DNA of 64,000 bases from Shimia sp051201625 (GTDB lineage Bacteria > Pseudomonadota > Alphaproteobacteria > Rhodobacterales > Rhodobacteraceae), in the NCBI RefSeq assembly GCF_051201625.1, contig NZ_CP179203.1, positions 310,001 to 374,000 on the forward strand, given 5' to 3'. Below the pieces are notes generated by a model that ran no database searches, was not told the origin of the DNA, and was given only the letters and a program-made list of their open reading frames with translations. Positions 35,001 to 43,959 of the stretch are shown piece after piece (the stretch's first letter is position 1; each line of letters begins with the position of its first letter). The translations under genes and the position numbers were made by a program.

Positions 35001-37506
35001 TGTGACTGTCATGTCCAATCGACTTGTTGCAATGAAAGCGGTGGAGTTGTCAGAAGGTGAGAACCTTATTCCACTTGAGGTAACCGACGAATGGGGGGCT
35101 GGTGCATATGTGACAGCATCTATTATCCGCCCTATGAATGAACCTGCGGGACAGAACCCCTCTCGTGCACTGGGGCTGAGTTATGCAAGCATTGATCCTG
35201 GTGCTAAACAGTTGTCTCTGGCACTAGATGCGCCGGACAAAATTTTACCCAACACTATGTTGGACGTAAACATCCAAGTTGATGGTATTGCGGTGGGAGA
35301 GACGGCCTTCGTAACATTGGCAGCGGTTGATGTTGGAATTCTAAACTTAACTGGTTTCCAAAGCCCGGACCCTTCTGACCATTACTTTGGTCAACGGCGG
35401 CTGGGTATGGAAATTCGTGATATCTATGGCCGTTTGATTAATGGAATGAATGGGGCCATGGGGGTTATACGCTCTGGCGGGGATGCTACGTCTAGCACGC
35501 ATTTTGACTCTCCATCACCAACTGAGGAACTTTTGGCCCATTTCACGGGACCTGTTCAGGTCGATGAGAATGGTCAGGCCAAAGTGATTTTCGATTTACC
35601 GCAGTTTAACGGAACGGTCCGGTTAATGGCTATTGCGTGGACTGCAACGTCGGTCGGTCAGGCTGACCAAGATGTGCTCGTACGAAATCCTGTTGTAGTG
35701 ACAGCGAGCCTGCCGAGGTTCCTTGCACCAGGTGACAGTAGTCGCCTTTTGCTGGAAGTCGTGCACGCGGAAGGACCTGCGGGCCGGATTGGGTTGGATA
35801 TTTTGGCTGAGGGCGTAGTGCTTGATGCAGGGGTAGTGCCTTCGGGTATGACGCTTGCTGAGAAGGCAACGCAACGGTTAACCATTCCAATCGCGGCACA
35901 AGACGTTGGTGATCATAGCTTGCATGTTGCGGTCACCACACCGGATGGCAAGCAGTTAATTAAAACACTGACTTTACCCGTTAGAGCCAATGACCCCGAG
36001 ATAAGTACGACGCAAAGGATTGGATTGACCGCGGGTGAAGCCATGACGCTTGATACCAATCTTTTTGCCAATATGCGGCCCGGGACAGGGTCGGCAGTGA
36101 TATCGTCCGGCGCTTTGGCGCGACTCGACGCTCCGGGACTTTTGCAAACGCTGGATCGCTATCCGTACGGATGTACGGAGCAGGTTACGTCTAGGGCGCT
36201 ACCATTATTGTATTTTGATAGGGTAAGCAGTGCACTCGGGCTTGCGTCCCGTGCCAACGTACGAGACAGGATTGACCAGTCAATCGAGCGCATTTTGACA
36301 CGGCAAGCCAATAACGGTGCCTTTGGTTTGTGGCGTGCAGAAAGTGGTGATTTCTGGCTGGATGCTTATGTCAGTGACTTCCTATCGCGTGCACGTGCTA
36401 AAGGATATAATGTGCCAAACCTCGCCTTCCGCCAGGCGATGGACAACCTACGAAACCGCATCAATTATGCCCCAGATTTCGACAGGGGAGGTGAAGATGT
36501 TGCCTATGCTTTGATGGTTCTGGCGCGTGAAGGCGCAGCGGCTATGGGAGATCTTCGCTACTACGCCGACGTCAAGGCTGAAGCGTTTGGCTCACCATTG
36601 GCCGCGGCTCAGCTTGGCACCGCACTTGCGTATTATGGAGATCAGACGCGTGCGGACCGGATGTTCCGGCAGGCCGCCAGCCAGATCGGGCGGCGTTGGT
36701 CAGAGGCGCCGTCACAATTTTGGCGCGCAGACTACGGTACGCGCTTGCGCGATGCCGCTGGCGTTCTGGCCTTGGCAGTTGAGTCTGACAGTATGGCCGT
36801 GGATCGCGCAGATTTGGCGCAGCGTATCTCCACTCCAGGGCGGACCCTGTCAACTCAGGAATCGGTTTGGTCATTGATGGCCGCGCATGCTTTAATCGAA
36901 GACGATACGATGAATAATCTTAGTATAAATGGGATCTCAATCGAAGGGCCACTACTGCGAGCTTTTGAAAGCGATATGTTGTCGACTCCGTTAAAAATTA
37001 GTAACGACGGCACAACACCGACTGATGTTACTCTTACTGCAATCGGTGTTCCAAACTACCTCGTTGAGAAGGGTGGATATGGTTATTCTATTGATCGTCA
37101 ATATTTCACCACAGATGGTGATGGCATGGACCCGGAAGATGTTCGCTCTGGTGATCGTTTTGTCGTGGTGCTCACAGTGAAGCCCTTTGAAAGCGGCGGT
37201 GCACGCCTTATGATTAATGATCCCTTGCCGGCTGGGTTTGAGATCGACAATCCCAGCCTCCTGAGTAGTGGCGACGTTCGAGAGTTAGAATGGCTGGACC
37301 CGGCCCGCGCCGAGCACAGCGAATTTCGATCGGACCGATTCCTCGCAGCAGTCGACTGGCGCTCAAACAGTGCGTTCCAGCTTGCCTATATAGTGCGGGC
37401 AGTATCGCCCGGAATTTATCATCACCCGGCTGCCGTTGTTGAAGATATGTATCGCCCCCAATACCGTGCACGCACGTCGGCTACACAGCTGGTCGTAAAG
37501 GAATAA
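32071..37506 (+). CDS. Bacterial alpha-2-macroglobulin with N-terminal PAN-like domain
   Basis: Very large (1811-residue) periplasmic protease inhibitor that traps proteases through a thioester. After a signal peptide (MRWFICALTSLFFVQSTDA, no lipobox) a PAN/Apple-like segment has four cysteines (EACVQACLTDNACAAF, NACF; about residues 50-95). Macroglobulin-like beta domains follow, then the complement-like helical domain with the thioester motif GCTEQ (Cys1368, Gln1371), intact. The ATG at 32071 is used because GGAGA precedes it and the signal peptide then begins properly. The stop overlaps the pbpC start (TAATG). The lack of a lipobox differs from membrane-anchored E. coli homologues. Likely role: protecting a cell whose wall is under repair by PbpC. 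Confidence 0.93.
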   Translation: MRWFICALTSLFFVQSTDAQQSYVPDRRIVISRDVDFYGADLQNLFDTTYEACVQACLTDNACAAFTFNSRSNACFPKRAVIETAPYEGATSGEVYVTASSVKILAERRAGDLNFISGAELSRAADLALDIGRIHAGGPWDIETMLANARAREVDGNFVSAMRWIGGAVGKSDLGDLWLEYGRLNNLSVGANGSETRKYKDRAYLASLNAYLRAPNDPARVSALSQLADFLEESRRGRIAVSALRLAVSIQPRDDIVRKLESSIAKYGFRISEHKVDSDSEQPRICVEFNEALVKSGFDYAPFVKLPDQRLAIQASDRQICVEGVVHGQRYTITFREGLPSQSGEKLTWDIDLTAYVRDRSPNVTFSGRAYVLPRTKDAGLPIETTNLNEVDLILQRVSDRNLLRAVQESYFGKPLSYWQFEDFSRDVAETVWKGTGAVRNELNQTMITRLPIGEAIADQPPGVYALTADLPGAEPYDETSTTQWFVLSNLGVTSLSGVDGLHVFVRGLSDAKAREGVTVSLLSRANRVLGTVETGAQGYALFEAGLIRGTEGAAPALLLMEKGDDFSFLSLTDPAFDLSDRGVEGRPPAPPVDLFVSTDRGAYRAGETIYATALVRGDVSQALPGLPLTAILTRPDGMEYARHISSSDVAGGHVFAMPIGSTVPRGSWKIEFKSDLDDAPLATAKVLVEDFLPERIDFDLSLAEAPLDIFDPAPLTVDAQYLFGAPGADLAVEGKLTLRLRDDVEGFEGYHFGRYDERVSSRTKYFSGDTTGVDGIALVTLPIPDISADGRPLKADIAVQVMEGSGRPVERQLSHPVAPLGPMIGIKPTFAEGVVAEGTAAKFKIVALGPDLQHQPMKLRWTVNRVRTTYQWYQLYGSWEWEPTTTRSYVAGGELVMAGQTNEVSVPVEWGRYEIVLEQVGGDFIASSTDFYAGWYAPVDASETPDTLELSLDQPGYRSGDIATLRVVPRFSGTALVTVMSNRLVAMKAVELSEGENLIPLEVTDEWGAGAYVTASIIRPMNEPAGQNPSRALGLSYASIDPGAKQLSLALDAPDKILPNTMLDVNIQVDGIAVGETAFVTLAAVDVGILNLTGFQSPDPSDHYFGQRRLGMEIRDIYGRLINGMNGAMGVIRSGGDATSSTHFDSPSPTEELLAHFTGPVQVDENGQAKVIFDLPQFNGTVRLMAIAWTATSVGQADQDVLVRNPVVVTASLPRFLAPGDSSRLLLEVVHAEGPAGRIGLDILAEGVVLDAGVVPSGMTLAEKATQRLTIPIAAQDVGDHSLHVAVTTPDGKQLIKTLTLPVRANDPEISTTQRIGLTAGEAMTLDTNLFANMRPGTGSAVISSGALARLDAPGLLQTLDRYPYGCTEQVTSRALPLLYFDRVSSALGLASRANVRDRIDQSIERILTRQANNGAFGLWRAESGDFWLDAYVSDFLSRARAKGYNVPNLAFRQAMDNLRNRINYAPDFDRGGEDVAYALMVLAREGAAAMGDLRYYADVKAEAFGSPLAAAQLGTALAYYGDQTRADRMFRQAASQIGRRWSEAPSQFWRADYGTRLRDAAGVLALAVESDSMAVDRADLAQRISTPGRTLSTQESVWSLMAAHALIEDDTMNNLSINGISIEGPLLRAFESDMLSTPLKISNDGTTPTDVTLTAIGVPNYLVEKGGYGYSIDRQYFTTDGDGMDPEDVRSGDRFVVVLTVKPFESGGARLMINDPLPAGFEIDNPSLLSSGDVRELEWLDPARAEHSEFRSDRFLAAVDWRSNSAFQLAYIVRAVSPGIYHHPAAVVEDMYRPQYRARTSATQLVVKE

Positions 37507-39548
37507 TGCGCCGCATTTGGCCATTTGTGCTTGTAGGGCTGCTCCTGTTTGGAGCAGGCGCAAGAGATGCGTTTAATAATTGGATAGTTTCTGCAAAGCT
37601 GCCGGTCCTGCTCGCCGATACCTCGGTTGAAATGCGTGACCGTGATGGACAACTACTCCGGGCCTACACTGTCGACGATGGCATCTGGCGGCTTGGGGCG
37701 AGGCCTGATCAGGTCGATCAAACTTACCTGAAGATGTTGCTCGTTTATGAAGATAAACGGTTTTTTCAGCATGACGGTGTTGATTTGCGTGCAATGCTAC
37801 GCGCGGGTTGGCAGGCGCTCTGGTCGCGCGCGATCGTATCGGGGGGCTCTACTCTGACAATGCAGGTGGCGCGCTTGCTCGAAAATTCGGGCACTGGACG
37901 TTGGCAAGGTAAGCTGCGCCAGTTTAGGCTGGCGCTAGCCATTGAGCGCAAACTTTCCAAGCAAGAAATTCTCGGCCTTTATCTTACCCATGCACCGTTT
38001 GGTGGCAATCTGGAAGGTATTCGTGCGGCCTCACTGGCATGGTTCGACAAAGAGCCAAGCCGATTGACGCCTGCTGAGTCTGCTCTCTTGGTGGCTTTGC
38101 CGCAAAACCCGAACGCCCGTCGGCCTGATCAAGCCGCAGCTGTGGCACGGTCAGCGCGGGCTCGGGTTTTGCGGCGCGCCGTAAAGGCAGGGGTTTTGAC
38201 GGATGACGATTTTTTTGCAGCCCTAGGCGAGTCTGTCCCAGTAAAAAGGCGTGATTTTCCAAGATTGGCGGCGCATCTGACTGATCGGGCTGCGAGTAAC
38301 AAGCCGGATCGTCAGGTGCATTGGCTAACTATCGACAAAACGTTGCAGTCTTCTCTGGAGAAACTGGCGGCGCAGGCTCTATTGGGACTTGGGGAGCGGC
38401 TTTCTATCGCGATGGTCGTGGCGGATCACGCGACGGGTGAGATTCTTGCTTCAGTTGGATCGGCGAGCTACGGGCAAGGAGATCATCGTCAGGGGTTTGT
38501 TGATATGTCGCGGGCGCGGCGGTCTCCGGGGTCGACCTTGAAGCCTTTAGTATATGGATTGGCTTTTGATCGGGGACTCGCCCATCCGGAGACTATGATT
38601 AACGACCGTCCGGTTCGTTTTGGAACCTATGCGCCGCAGAATTTTGATGGAGCGTTTCGCGGCGAATTGCGTGTCTCTGAAGCGCTGCAGCAATCGCTCA
38701 ACCTTCCGGTTGTATTGTTAGTCGATGAAGTTGGTCCCGCTAATCTTTTGGCCGCGATGCGCAAGGCGGGGACAGATCCAAGGTTACCGAATGGTCAACC
38801 TGGCTTAGCAATGGCACTGGGTGGTATAGGTGTCACCCTTGAAGAGTTGGTGCAACTTTATGTCATGCAAGCACGTGGGGGCGTTGGTGTTGAATTGAAC
38901 TGGCGTTTGGATGAGGAGGTTGTTGAAACGCAACGTGTTATGAGTAGGTCTACAGCGTGGCATTTGGGCCATATATTGTCGGGAATTGCGCCACCGCCCG
39001 GCGCACCATCAAATCGCTTGGCCTTCAAGACCGGTACTAGTTACGGCCATCGTGATACGTGGGCGATAGGCTATGATGGGCAGCATGTGGCTGGTGTTTG
39101 GATTGGACGCCCTGACGGAACACCTGTCCCCGGGGCATTCGGTGCGGCAGTGGCAGCGCCGGTACTGTTTGACATGTATCAACGCATTAAACCCGACCTC
39201 GCGCCATTGGGCCCACCACCTCCAGAAACTATTCTGCTGTCAAACGCGCAGTTGCCGGATCCTCTGCGCAAGTTCAGGGGACGGAATGCAGTTTTTCTGG
39301 CACCAGCAGATACCGTCCGGGTTGCGTTTCCCCCAGATGGTGCCCGGCTTGTCAGAGTGGGCGAGGGGCTGACGATTAAGGTGAAATATGGACACAAGCC
39401 CTATACTATACTGGCCAATGGAGCCCCGTTGATGACCGGAATACGTCAGCAGGATATTTACCTACCTCTTGATGAAGCGGGGGCTTCAATAATCACAGTC
39501 GTTGACGCGGTTGGTCAGTCAGACCGTGTGCGTGTTTGGCTGGACTAA
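37506..39548 (+). CDS. pbpC: Penicillin-binding protein 1C
   Basis: Bifunctional class A PBP with peptidoglycan glycosyltransferase and transpeptidase domains. One N-terminal membrane helix (FVLVGLLLFGAGA) is followed by the GT51 domain (LVYEDKRFFQHDGVDL with the catalytic Glu, GGSTLTMQVARLLE). The transpeptidase has SPGSTLKP (Ser343, Lys346), SLN (in QQSLNLPVVL) and KTGTSYGH (Lys508). A BiPBP_C beta domain forms the last 90 residues. The length of 680 residues is slightly shorter than E. coli PbpC (about 770). The ATG overlaps the macroglobulin stop; this gene pair is a widespread, conserved association. Confidence 0.95.
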   Translation: MRRIWPFVLVGLLLFGAGARDAFNNWIVSAKLPVLLADTSVEMRDRDGQLLRAYTVDDGIWRLGARPDQVDQTYLKMLLVYEDKRFFQHDGVDLRAMLRAGWQALWSRAIVSGGSTLTMQVARLLENSGTGRWQGKLRQFRLALAIERKLSKQEILGLYLTHAPFGGNLEGIRAASLAWFDKEPSRLTPAESALLVALPQNPNARRPDQAAAVARSARARVLRRAVKAGVLTDDDFFAALGESVPVKRRDFPRLAAHLTDRAASNKPDRQVHWLTIDKTLQSSLEKLAAQALLGLGERLSIAMVVADHATGEILASVGSASYGQGDHRQGFVDMSRARRSPGSTLKPLVYGLAFDRGLAHPETMINDRPVRFGTYAPQNFDGAFRGELRVSEALQQSLNLPVVLLVDEVGPANLLAAMRKAGTDPRLPNGQPGLAMALGGIGVTLEELVQLYVMQARGGVGVELNWRLDEEVVETQRVMSRSTAWHLGHILSGIAPPPGAPSNRLAFKTGTSYGHRDTWAIGYDGQHVAGVWIGRPDGTPVPGAFGAAVAAPVLFDMYQRIKPDLAPLGPPPPETILLSNAQLPDPLRKFRGRNAVFLAPADTVRVAFPPDGARLVRVGEGLTIKVKYGHKPYTILANGAPLMTGIRQQDIYLPLDEAGASIITVVDAVGQSDRVRVWLD

Positions 39549-39645
39549 ATAAACAGTAAGGGTGGTAGGCCAAGTTATGCCCCCTTTACTTAACGAGTTC
39601 AGCATCATGATGGTGACACGATGGTGCAAGCGCGACGCCAAGTTT

Positions 39646-40827
39646 CTAATTTTCGATGCGCTCTACGGCCAGCGCTATGCCTTGGCCGCCACCTATACAC
39701 ATGGTTATTAAACCCTTAGAGCCACCGGTGCGTTCAAGTTCGCATAATGCTTTCACTGTGATGATGGCGCCAGTCGCGCCAACGGGATGGCCAAGTGCAA
39801 TGGCGCCACCGTTTGGGTTGACTTTTTTGGTGTTCAGGCCGAGGCGCCTATTGACGGCAATTGCTTGTGAAGCAAACGCCTCGTTTGACTCGATTACGTC
39901 AAAATCAGTAATCGATAAACCCGTTTTTTTGAGTAAATTTTCGACTGCAGGTACAGGGCCAATGCCCATCACCTGAGGCCTAACACCAGCATGTGCATAG
40001 CCTAGCAGCCGGAATTTTGGCTTTAGACCAGCTCTTTCAGCAGCCTCTGCCCGAGCCAGAATAATTGCGGCAGCGCCATCGTTAATGCCCGATGAGTTGC
40101 CTGCTGTGACCCGGCCGTCTTTCTTGAATACGGGGCGCAGGCTTCCAAGCTTCTGCATAGAGGAAACTGTTGGGTGCTCGTCTTTTTCAAAAGACACAAC
40201 TTTTCGTCCCACTTTGACATCAATTGGGACGATTTGGTCGTTGAAGTAGCCTGCTTCAAGTGCGGCAGCGGCCCGTGACTGGCTCGCCAGTGCGAAAGAG
40301 TCCATGTCCTCGCGGCTCACGTCATGTTCGTCAGCAACGTTTTCTGCGGTTACGCCCATGTGGCCTGTGCCAAACGGGCAGTTCAAGGCGCCAAGCATCA
40401 TATCCAGCGTCTTTACATCACCCATTTTCTGACCCCAGCGCTGAGCCTGTATAATGTAAGGCGAGCGGCTCATATTTTCAGCGCCGCCAGCTACGCCAAA
40501 ATCAGCATCACCAAGCATTAACGATTGGGCAACTGAAACGATCGCCTGAGCCCCTGAGCCACAAAGTCGGTTTACGTTCATTGCTGGGCAGGTGTCTGGG
40601 ATACCAGCTTGCATCGCGGCCACGCGGGATAAATACATGTCGCGTGGCTCAGTGTTGATTACGTGGCCAAAGGCAACATGGCCGATCTGCCCACCACTGA
40701 CACCGGCGCGCTCCAAGGCGGCCTTAGTCGCAACTGTACCAAGTTCAATTGGTGATGTTTTGGCTAGTGATCCGCCAAACGTTCCAATGGCGGTGCGCGC
40801 GCTACCTAAAATAACGATGTCAGACAT
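39646..40827 (-). CDS. Acetyl-CoA C-acetyltransferase (thiolase)
   Basis: Type II thiolase, degrading or forming acetoacetyl-CoA (ketone-body, PHB or amino-acid catabolism). Catalytic residues are visible: nucleophile Cys in NVNRLCGSGAQAIVS (about residue 88), His in ALGHPVGATGA, second Cys in CIGGGQGIALAVE, and NEAFASQAIAVN. The ATG at 40827, with AGGAG just upstream, gives 393 residues, normal for the family; an upstream start in the same frame is not supported. It is divergent from the XRE-cupin/kbl/tdh unit, whose product acetyl-CoA connects to this reaction. Confidence 0.93.
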   Translation of the reverse strand: MSDIVILGSARTAIGTFGGSLAKTSPIELGTVATKAALERAGVSGGQIGHVAFGHVINTEPRDMYLSRVAAMQAGIPDTCPAMNVNRLCGSGAQAIVSVAQSLMLGDADFGVAGGAENMSRSPYIIQAQRWGQKMGDVKTLDMMLGALNCPFGTGHMGVTAENVADEHDVSREDMDSFALASQSRAAAALEAGYFNDQIVPIDVKVGRKVVSFEKDEHPTVSSMQKLGSLRPVFKKDGRVTAGNSSGINDGAAAIILARAEAAERAGLKPKFRLLGYAHAGVRPQVMGIGPVPAVENLLKKTGLSITDFDVIESNEAFASQAIAVNRRLGLNTKKVNPNGGAIALGHPVGATGAIITVKALCELERTGGSKGLITMCIGGGQGIALAVERIEN

Positions 40828-40948
40828 TAAAGTCTCCTCTTGTAAACCTAAAATTATCATATGCAGATGCAGTATTGAGAGTCAGCTTAGACGTGCCGTC
40901 ACAATAGGACGATTGACATCTTCAAGGGTTTCACGGCAGGTCTGGAGT

Positions 40949-41512
40949 ATGGAAGATGAGCAAAAGATACTCAACTTACTTCCCACTCGGCTTAGGGAAG
41001 CGCGGCGAGGCCAAGGGCTTTCATTAGATGCGGTGGCGAAGCTTTCCGGCGTATCTCGCTCAATGGTCAGTCAGATTGAGCGCGGTGAGTCGAGTCCAAC
41101 AATTGCGACGCTTTGGAATCTGACTCGAGCATTGCAGGTTGATTTTGCAGGGTTGCTGGACGAAAGAGCCGCATCAAAGAAGATTGAAATATTGCGTGAT
41201 GCACAGGTTCCCACATTTGAAAACCGGGGTAAGGGTTGCTGTATTCGCATCTTGTCGCCGCCAGAAGATGCAGGCAAGCACGAGGTTTATGATATTCGCC
41301 TCACCGCATCTGGGTTTTTGGAAAGTCAGCCTCATACGCGCGGTGCGCGTGAGCACCTTACGGTTATCGATGGTCTGGTCGAAGTAGTGTCTGGCGATAT
41401 TGTTGAAGTTGTTGGGGAGGGCGATACTGCAAGATACGATGCCGACATAACCCACGGGATTCGAGCGCATAAAGGCCCTGCACGTGTTTTTCTGGTTGTT
41501 CAAAACGCTTGA
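40949..41512 (+). CDS. XRE-family regulator with cupin domain
   Basis: DNA-binding regulator of 187 residues. The N-terminal HTH reads LREARRGQGLSLDAVAKLSG followed by VSRSMVSQIERGESSPTIAT, and a cupin-2 sensor domain fills about residues 110-185 (HTRGAREHLTVIDGLVEVVSG). It resembles regulators of small-amine and amino-acid metabolism. An ATG at 40949 is chosen because the HTH begins right after it; the same frame continues open upstream but only as antisense of the thiolase gene. Sitting between the thiolase and kbl-tdh, it probably controls threonine degradation. Confidence 0.87.
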   Translation: MEDEQKILNLLPTRLREARRGQGLSLDAVAKLSGVSRSMVSQIERGESSPTIATLWNLTRALQVDFAGLLDERAASKKIEILRDAQVPTFENRGKGCCIRILSPPEDAGKHEVYDIRLTASGFLESQPHTRGAREHLTVIDGLVEVVSGDIVEVVGEGDTARYDADITHGIRAHKGPARVFLVVQNA

Positions 41513-41568
41513 ATAAGCCGATTTTGTTCAAGGCTCGATCCAAACGCTCCAGTCTGAAAAGTCGCCAT

Positions 41569-41630
41569 AAATCCGAAATAGCGGATTTTTATCCAAGATA
41601 TTAAAGTCCAGTATTTCGGAAATTAATCCG
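41569..41630. promoter_or_regulatory. Candidate operator/terminator region before kbl
   Basis: The 153-bp spacer between the regulator and kbl contains a perfect hairpin, AAATCCG-AAATAG-CGGATTT (41569-41588), followed by TT. In addition, CCGAAATA (41573-41580) and its inverse TATTTCGG (41612-41619) flank a 31-bp centre, and a further AATCCG lies at 41625-41630. The hairpin could end the regulator transcript, or the repeated ATCCG/CGGAT boxes could be binding sites for the XRE-cupin protein. No way to choose from sequence alone. Confidence 0.45.
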
Positions 41631-41665
41631 TTATGGTAGAGTTTCATAGAATCATGGAGGCACTA

Positions 41666-42850
41666 ATGACTTCTTCTTTTCTAGCCCACCTCTCAAATAC
41701 CCTTCGCCAGATCGATGCCGAGGGCTTAATGAAGCATGAGCGGATCATTAACTCTCCGCAAGCTGCAGAGATAAAGGTGGGTGAATTTGACGTCATCAAT
41801 CTGTGTGCGAATAATTATCTTGGCCTGGCAGACAATCCTGCGCTCATTTCGGCAGCGCGTGCAGCTATGGACGAACGTGGGTTTGGCATGGCGTCTGTGC
41901 GCTTCATTTGTGGTACACAGGACCTCCACCGGAAGTTGGAACAGAAATTGGCGACCTTCTTAAACAAGGATGACGCTATACTCTTTGCTGCCTGTTTTGA
42001 TGCTAATGGTGGTTTGTTTGAGCCTCTTCTTGGCCCGGGAGACGCAATTGTTTCTGACAGTCTCAATCACGCCTCAATTATTGATGGTGTTCGCCTATGT
42101 AAAGCCAAGCGATACCGCTACGTAAATAATGACATGGCGGACCTCGAGTTAATTTTGGCGCGCGCGCGCGAAGAGGGTGCGCGCCATATCATGATCGCAA
42201 CGGACGGGGTATTCAGTATGGATGGATATTTGGCAAACCTGCCGGAGATCACCCGTTTAGCAAAAGTGTATGATGCTCTCGTTATGGTGGATGATTGCCA
42301 CGCCACAGGTTTTATGGGCCCAAACGGCGCTGGCACGCCAGATCATTTCGGTGTGGACGTGGATATTTTGACTGGAACGCTTGGGAAGGCATTGGGAGGA
42401 GCGATCGGCGGTTATATCAGCGGTCCGCAGCCTGTGATTGATCTTTTGCGTCAACGCGCTCGCCCTTATCTTTTTTCAAATTCACTACCGCCTAGTGTTG
42501 TAGCGGCTGCGATAGAGGCGATCCGTTTAATCGAAGAAGGTCAGTCCGATCGTGTCCGTTTATTTGAAAACGCGCTATATTGGCGTCGGGGGTTGGAAAA
42601 GTTGGGGTTTGACATTCTGCCGGGTGAACATCCAATCGTTCCGGTCATGTTAGGTGATGCAAAATTGGCGCAGGACATGGCGACGCGTTTGTTCGATAAT
42701 GGTGTCTACGTCAGCGGATTCTTTTTCCCGGTAGTTCCTCGCGATCAGGCCCGAATTCGAACACAAATGAATGCTGCGCTGACGCGCAGACAACTGGATC
42801 GAGCCCTCGACGCATTTGATAAGGTCGGGTCTGAACTAGGGGTAATCTAG
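41666..42850 (+). CDS. kbl: Glycine C-acetyltransferase (2-amino-3-ketobutyrate CoA ligase)
   Basis: PLP enzyme splitting 2-amino-3-oxobutyrate with CoA into glycine and acetyl-CoA, the second step of threonine degradation. Alpha-oxoamine synthase features: NLCANNYLGLADNPAL, SVRFICGTQDLHRKLE, SDSLNHASIIDGVRL, VDDCHATGFMGPNGAG and the PLP lysine in GTLGKALGGAIGGYISG. The ATG at 41666 has TGGAGG at 41655-41660; an upstream in-frame start is not needed. At 394 residues it matches E. coli Kbl. The stop overlaps the GTG of tdh. Confidence 0.95.
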   Translation: MTSSFLAHLSNTLRQIDAEGLMKHERIINSPQAAEIKVGEFDVINLCANNYLGLADNPALISAARAAMDERGFGMASVRFICGTQDLHRKLEQKLATFLNKDDAILFAACFDANGGLFEPLLGPGDAIVSDSLNHASIIDGVRLCKAKRYRYVNNDMADLELILARAREEGARHIMIATDGVFSMDGYLANLPEITRLAKVYDALVMVDDCHATGFMGPNGAGTPDHFGVDVDILTGTLGKALGGAIGGYISGPQPVIDLLRQRARPYLFSNSLPPSVVAAAIEAIRLIEEGQSDRVRLFENALYWRRGLEKLGFDILPGEHPIVPVMLGDAKLAQDMATRLFDNGVYVSGFFFPVVPRDQARIRTQMNAALTRRQLDRALDAFDKVGSELGVI

Positions 42851-43896
42851 TGCTAAAACCAAACATGATGAAGGCGCTTGAAAAATCCTTCCCACGTGAA
42901 GGTCTTTGGACAGTGCATGCACCGGTCCCAGAGATTGGTGAGGAAGAAGTGTTAATCCACATAAATAAAACTGGTATTTGTGGGACTGATATTCACATCT
43001 GGAACTGGGATGAATGGGCCTCAACGACGGTGCCAGTGCCGCAAATTATTGGGCATGAATTTGTGGGAGAGATTGTCGAAATTGGGCGCAACGTGACTGG
43101 GCTTAGGATTGGTCAGCGTTGTTCGGGTGAAGGGCACCTGATTGAACATGACAGCCGCCAAAGCCGGTCAGGCAGATTTCACCTAGATCCAGGAACGCGA
43201 GGAATAGGTGTGAACGAACAGGGAGCTTTCGCAGAGTACCTTCGCCTGCCCGCGTTCAATGTAGTGCCGTTGCCGGATGACATTCCAGACGAAATTGGTG
43301 CCATTCTCGATCCGCTAGGGAATGCCGTTCATACTGCGCTTAGTTTCGATCTTTTAGGCGAGGATATATTGATCACGGGAGCTGGACCTATCGGTATTAT
43401 GGCAGCTGCGGTGGCGCGTCATGCTGGCGCACGCAATGTAGTTATAACTGATATTAATTCTGATCGGCTAACGTTGGCTGAGCACGTGGTGCCAACGGTC
43501 AGGACCGTTGATGTTGGGCGTGAAGATCTACGTGACGTAATTGACGAGCTCGGATTGACCCAAGGATTTGATGTTGGTTTGGAAATGTCTGGTAGCCAAG
43601 CTGCGCTTGATCAGATGGTTGAAGGGCTAGTGATGGGTGGCAAGATTGCACTTTTAGGTATTCCACCGGGTCAATCGCCGGTCAACTGGAGCAACATTGT
43701 TTTTAAGGCGATTACACTCAAGGGTGTGTACGGCCGAGAAATGTTTGAGACATGGTACAAGATGATCGCTATGCTCCAAAACGGTCTCGATGTTAGCCGC
43801 ATCATCACGCATAGGTTTGACGTAGATGATTTTGAGTTGGGCTTTGCGGCAATGAGGTCGGGTGCGTCTGGTAAAGTAGTATTGAACTGGCAATGA
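42850..43896 (+). CDS. tdh: L-threonine 3-dehydrogenase, without structural zinc cysteines
   Basis: Zinc-dependent medium-chain dehydrogenase oxidising threonine to 2-amino-3-oxobutyrate with NAD+. Catalytic zinc ligands are in GICGTDIHIWNWDEWA (Cys44) and IIGHEFVGEI (His69, Glu70); the Rossmann motif is GAGPIGIMAAAVARH. The structural zinc loop, CGHCRNCRGGRTHLC in E. coli, is replaced by residues E99, S102, S105 and D113, so all four cysteines are missing while the loop length is kept. The GTG at 42850 is supported by AGGGG seven bases upstream and overlaps the kbl stop. Identification rests on the WNWDEW motif and the kbl neighbour. Confidence 0.94.
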   Translation: MLKPNMMKALEKSFPREGLWTVHAPVPEIGEEEVLIHINKTGICGTDIHIWNWDEWASTTVPVPQIIGHEFVGEIVEIGRNVTGLRIGQRCSGEGHLIEHDSRQSRSGRFHLDPGTRGIGVNEQGAFAEYLRLPAFNVVPLPDDIPDEIGAILDPLGNAVHTALSFDLLGEDILITGAGPIGIMAAAVARHAGARNVVITDINSDRLTLAEHVVPTVRTVDVGREDLRDVIDELGLTQGFDVGLEMSGSQAALDQMVEGLVMGGKIALLGIPPGQSPVNWSNIVFKAITLKGVYGREMFETWYKMIAMLQNGLDVSRIITHRFDVDDFELGFAAMRSGASGKVVLNWQ

Positions 43897-43959
43897 GCTT
43901 GACCACGCTTGCGGCAACCAGCGCGCAATGAGAGGATAACAGCAGGGGAATGTTATGCT

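Noticed and set aside
40592..40948. Long N-terminal extension of the XRE-cupin regulator
   Set aside because: It is the antisense of the thiolase gene and has shadow-frame composition; the HTH starts at the later ATG.
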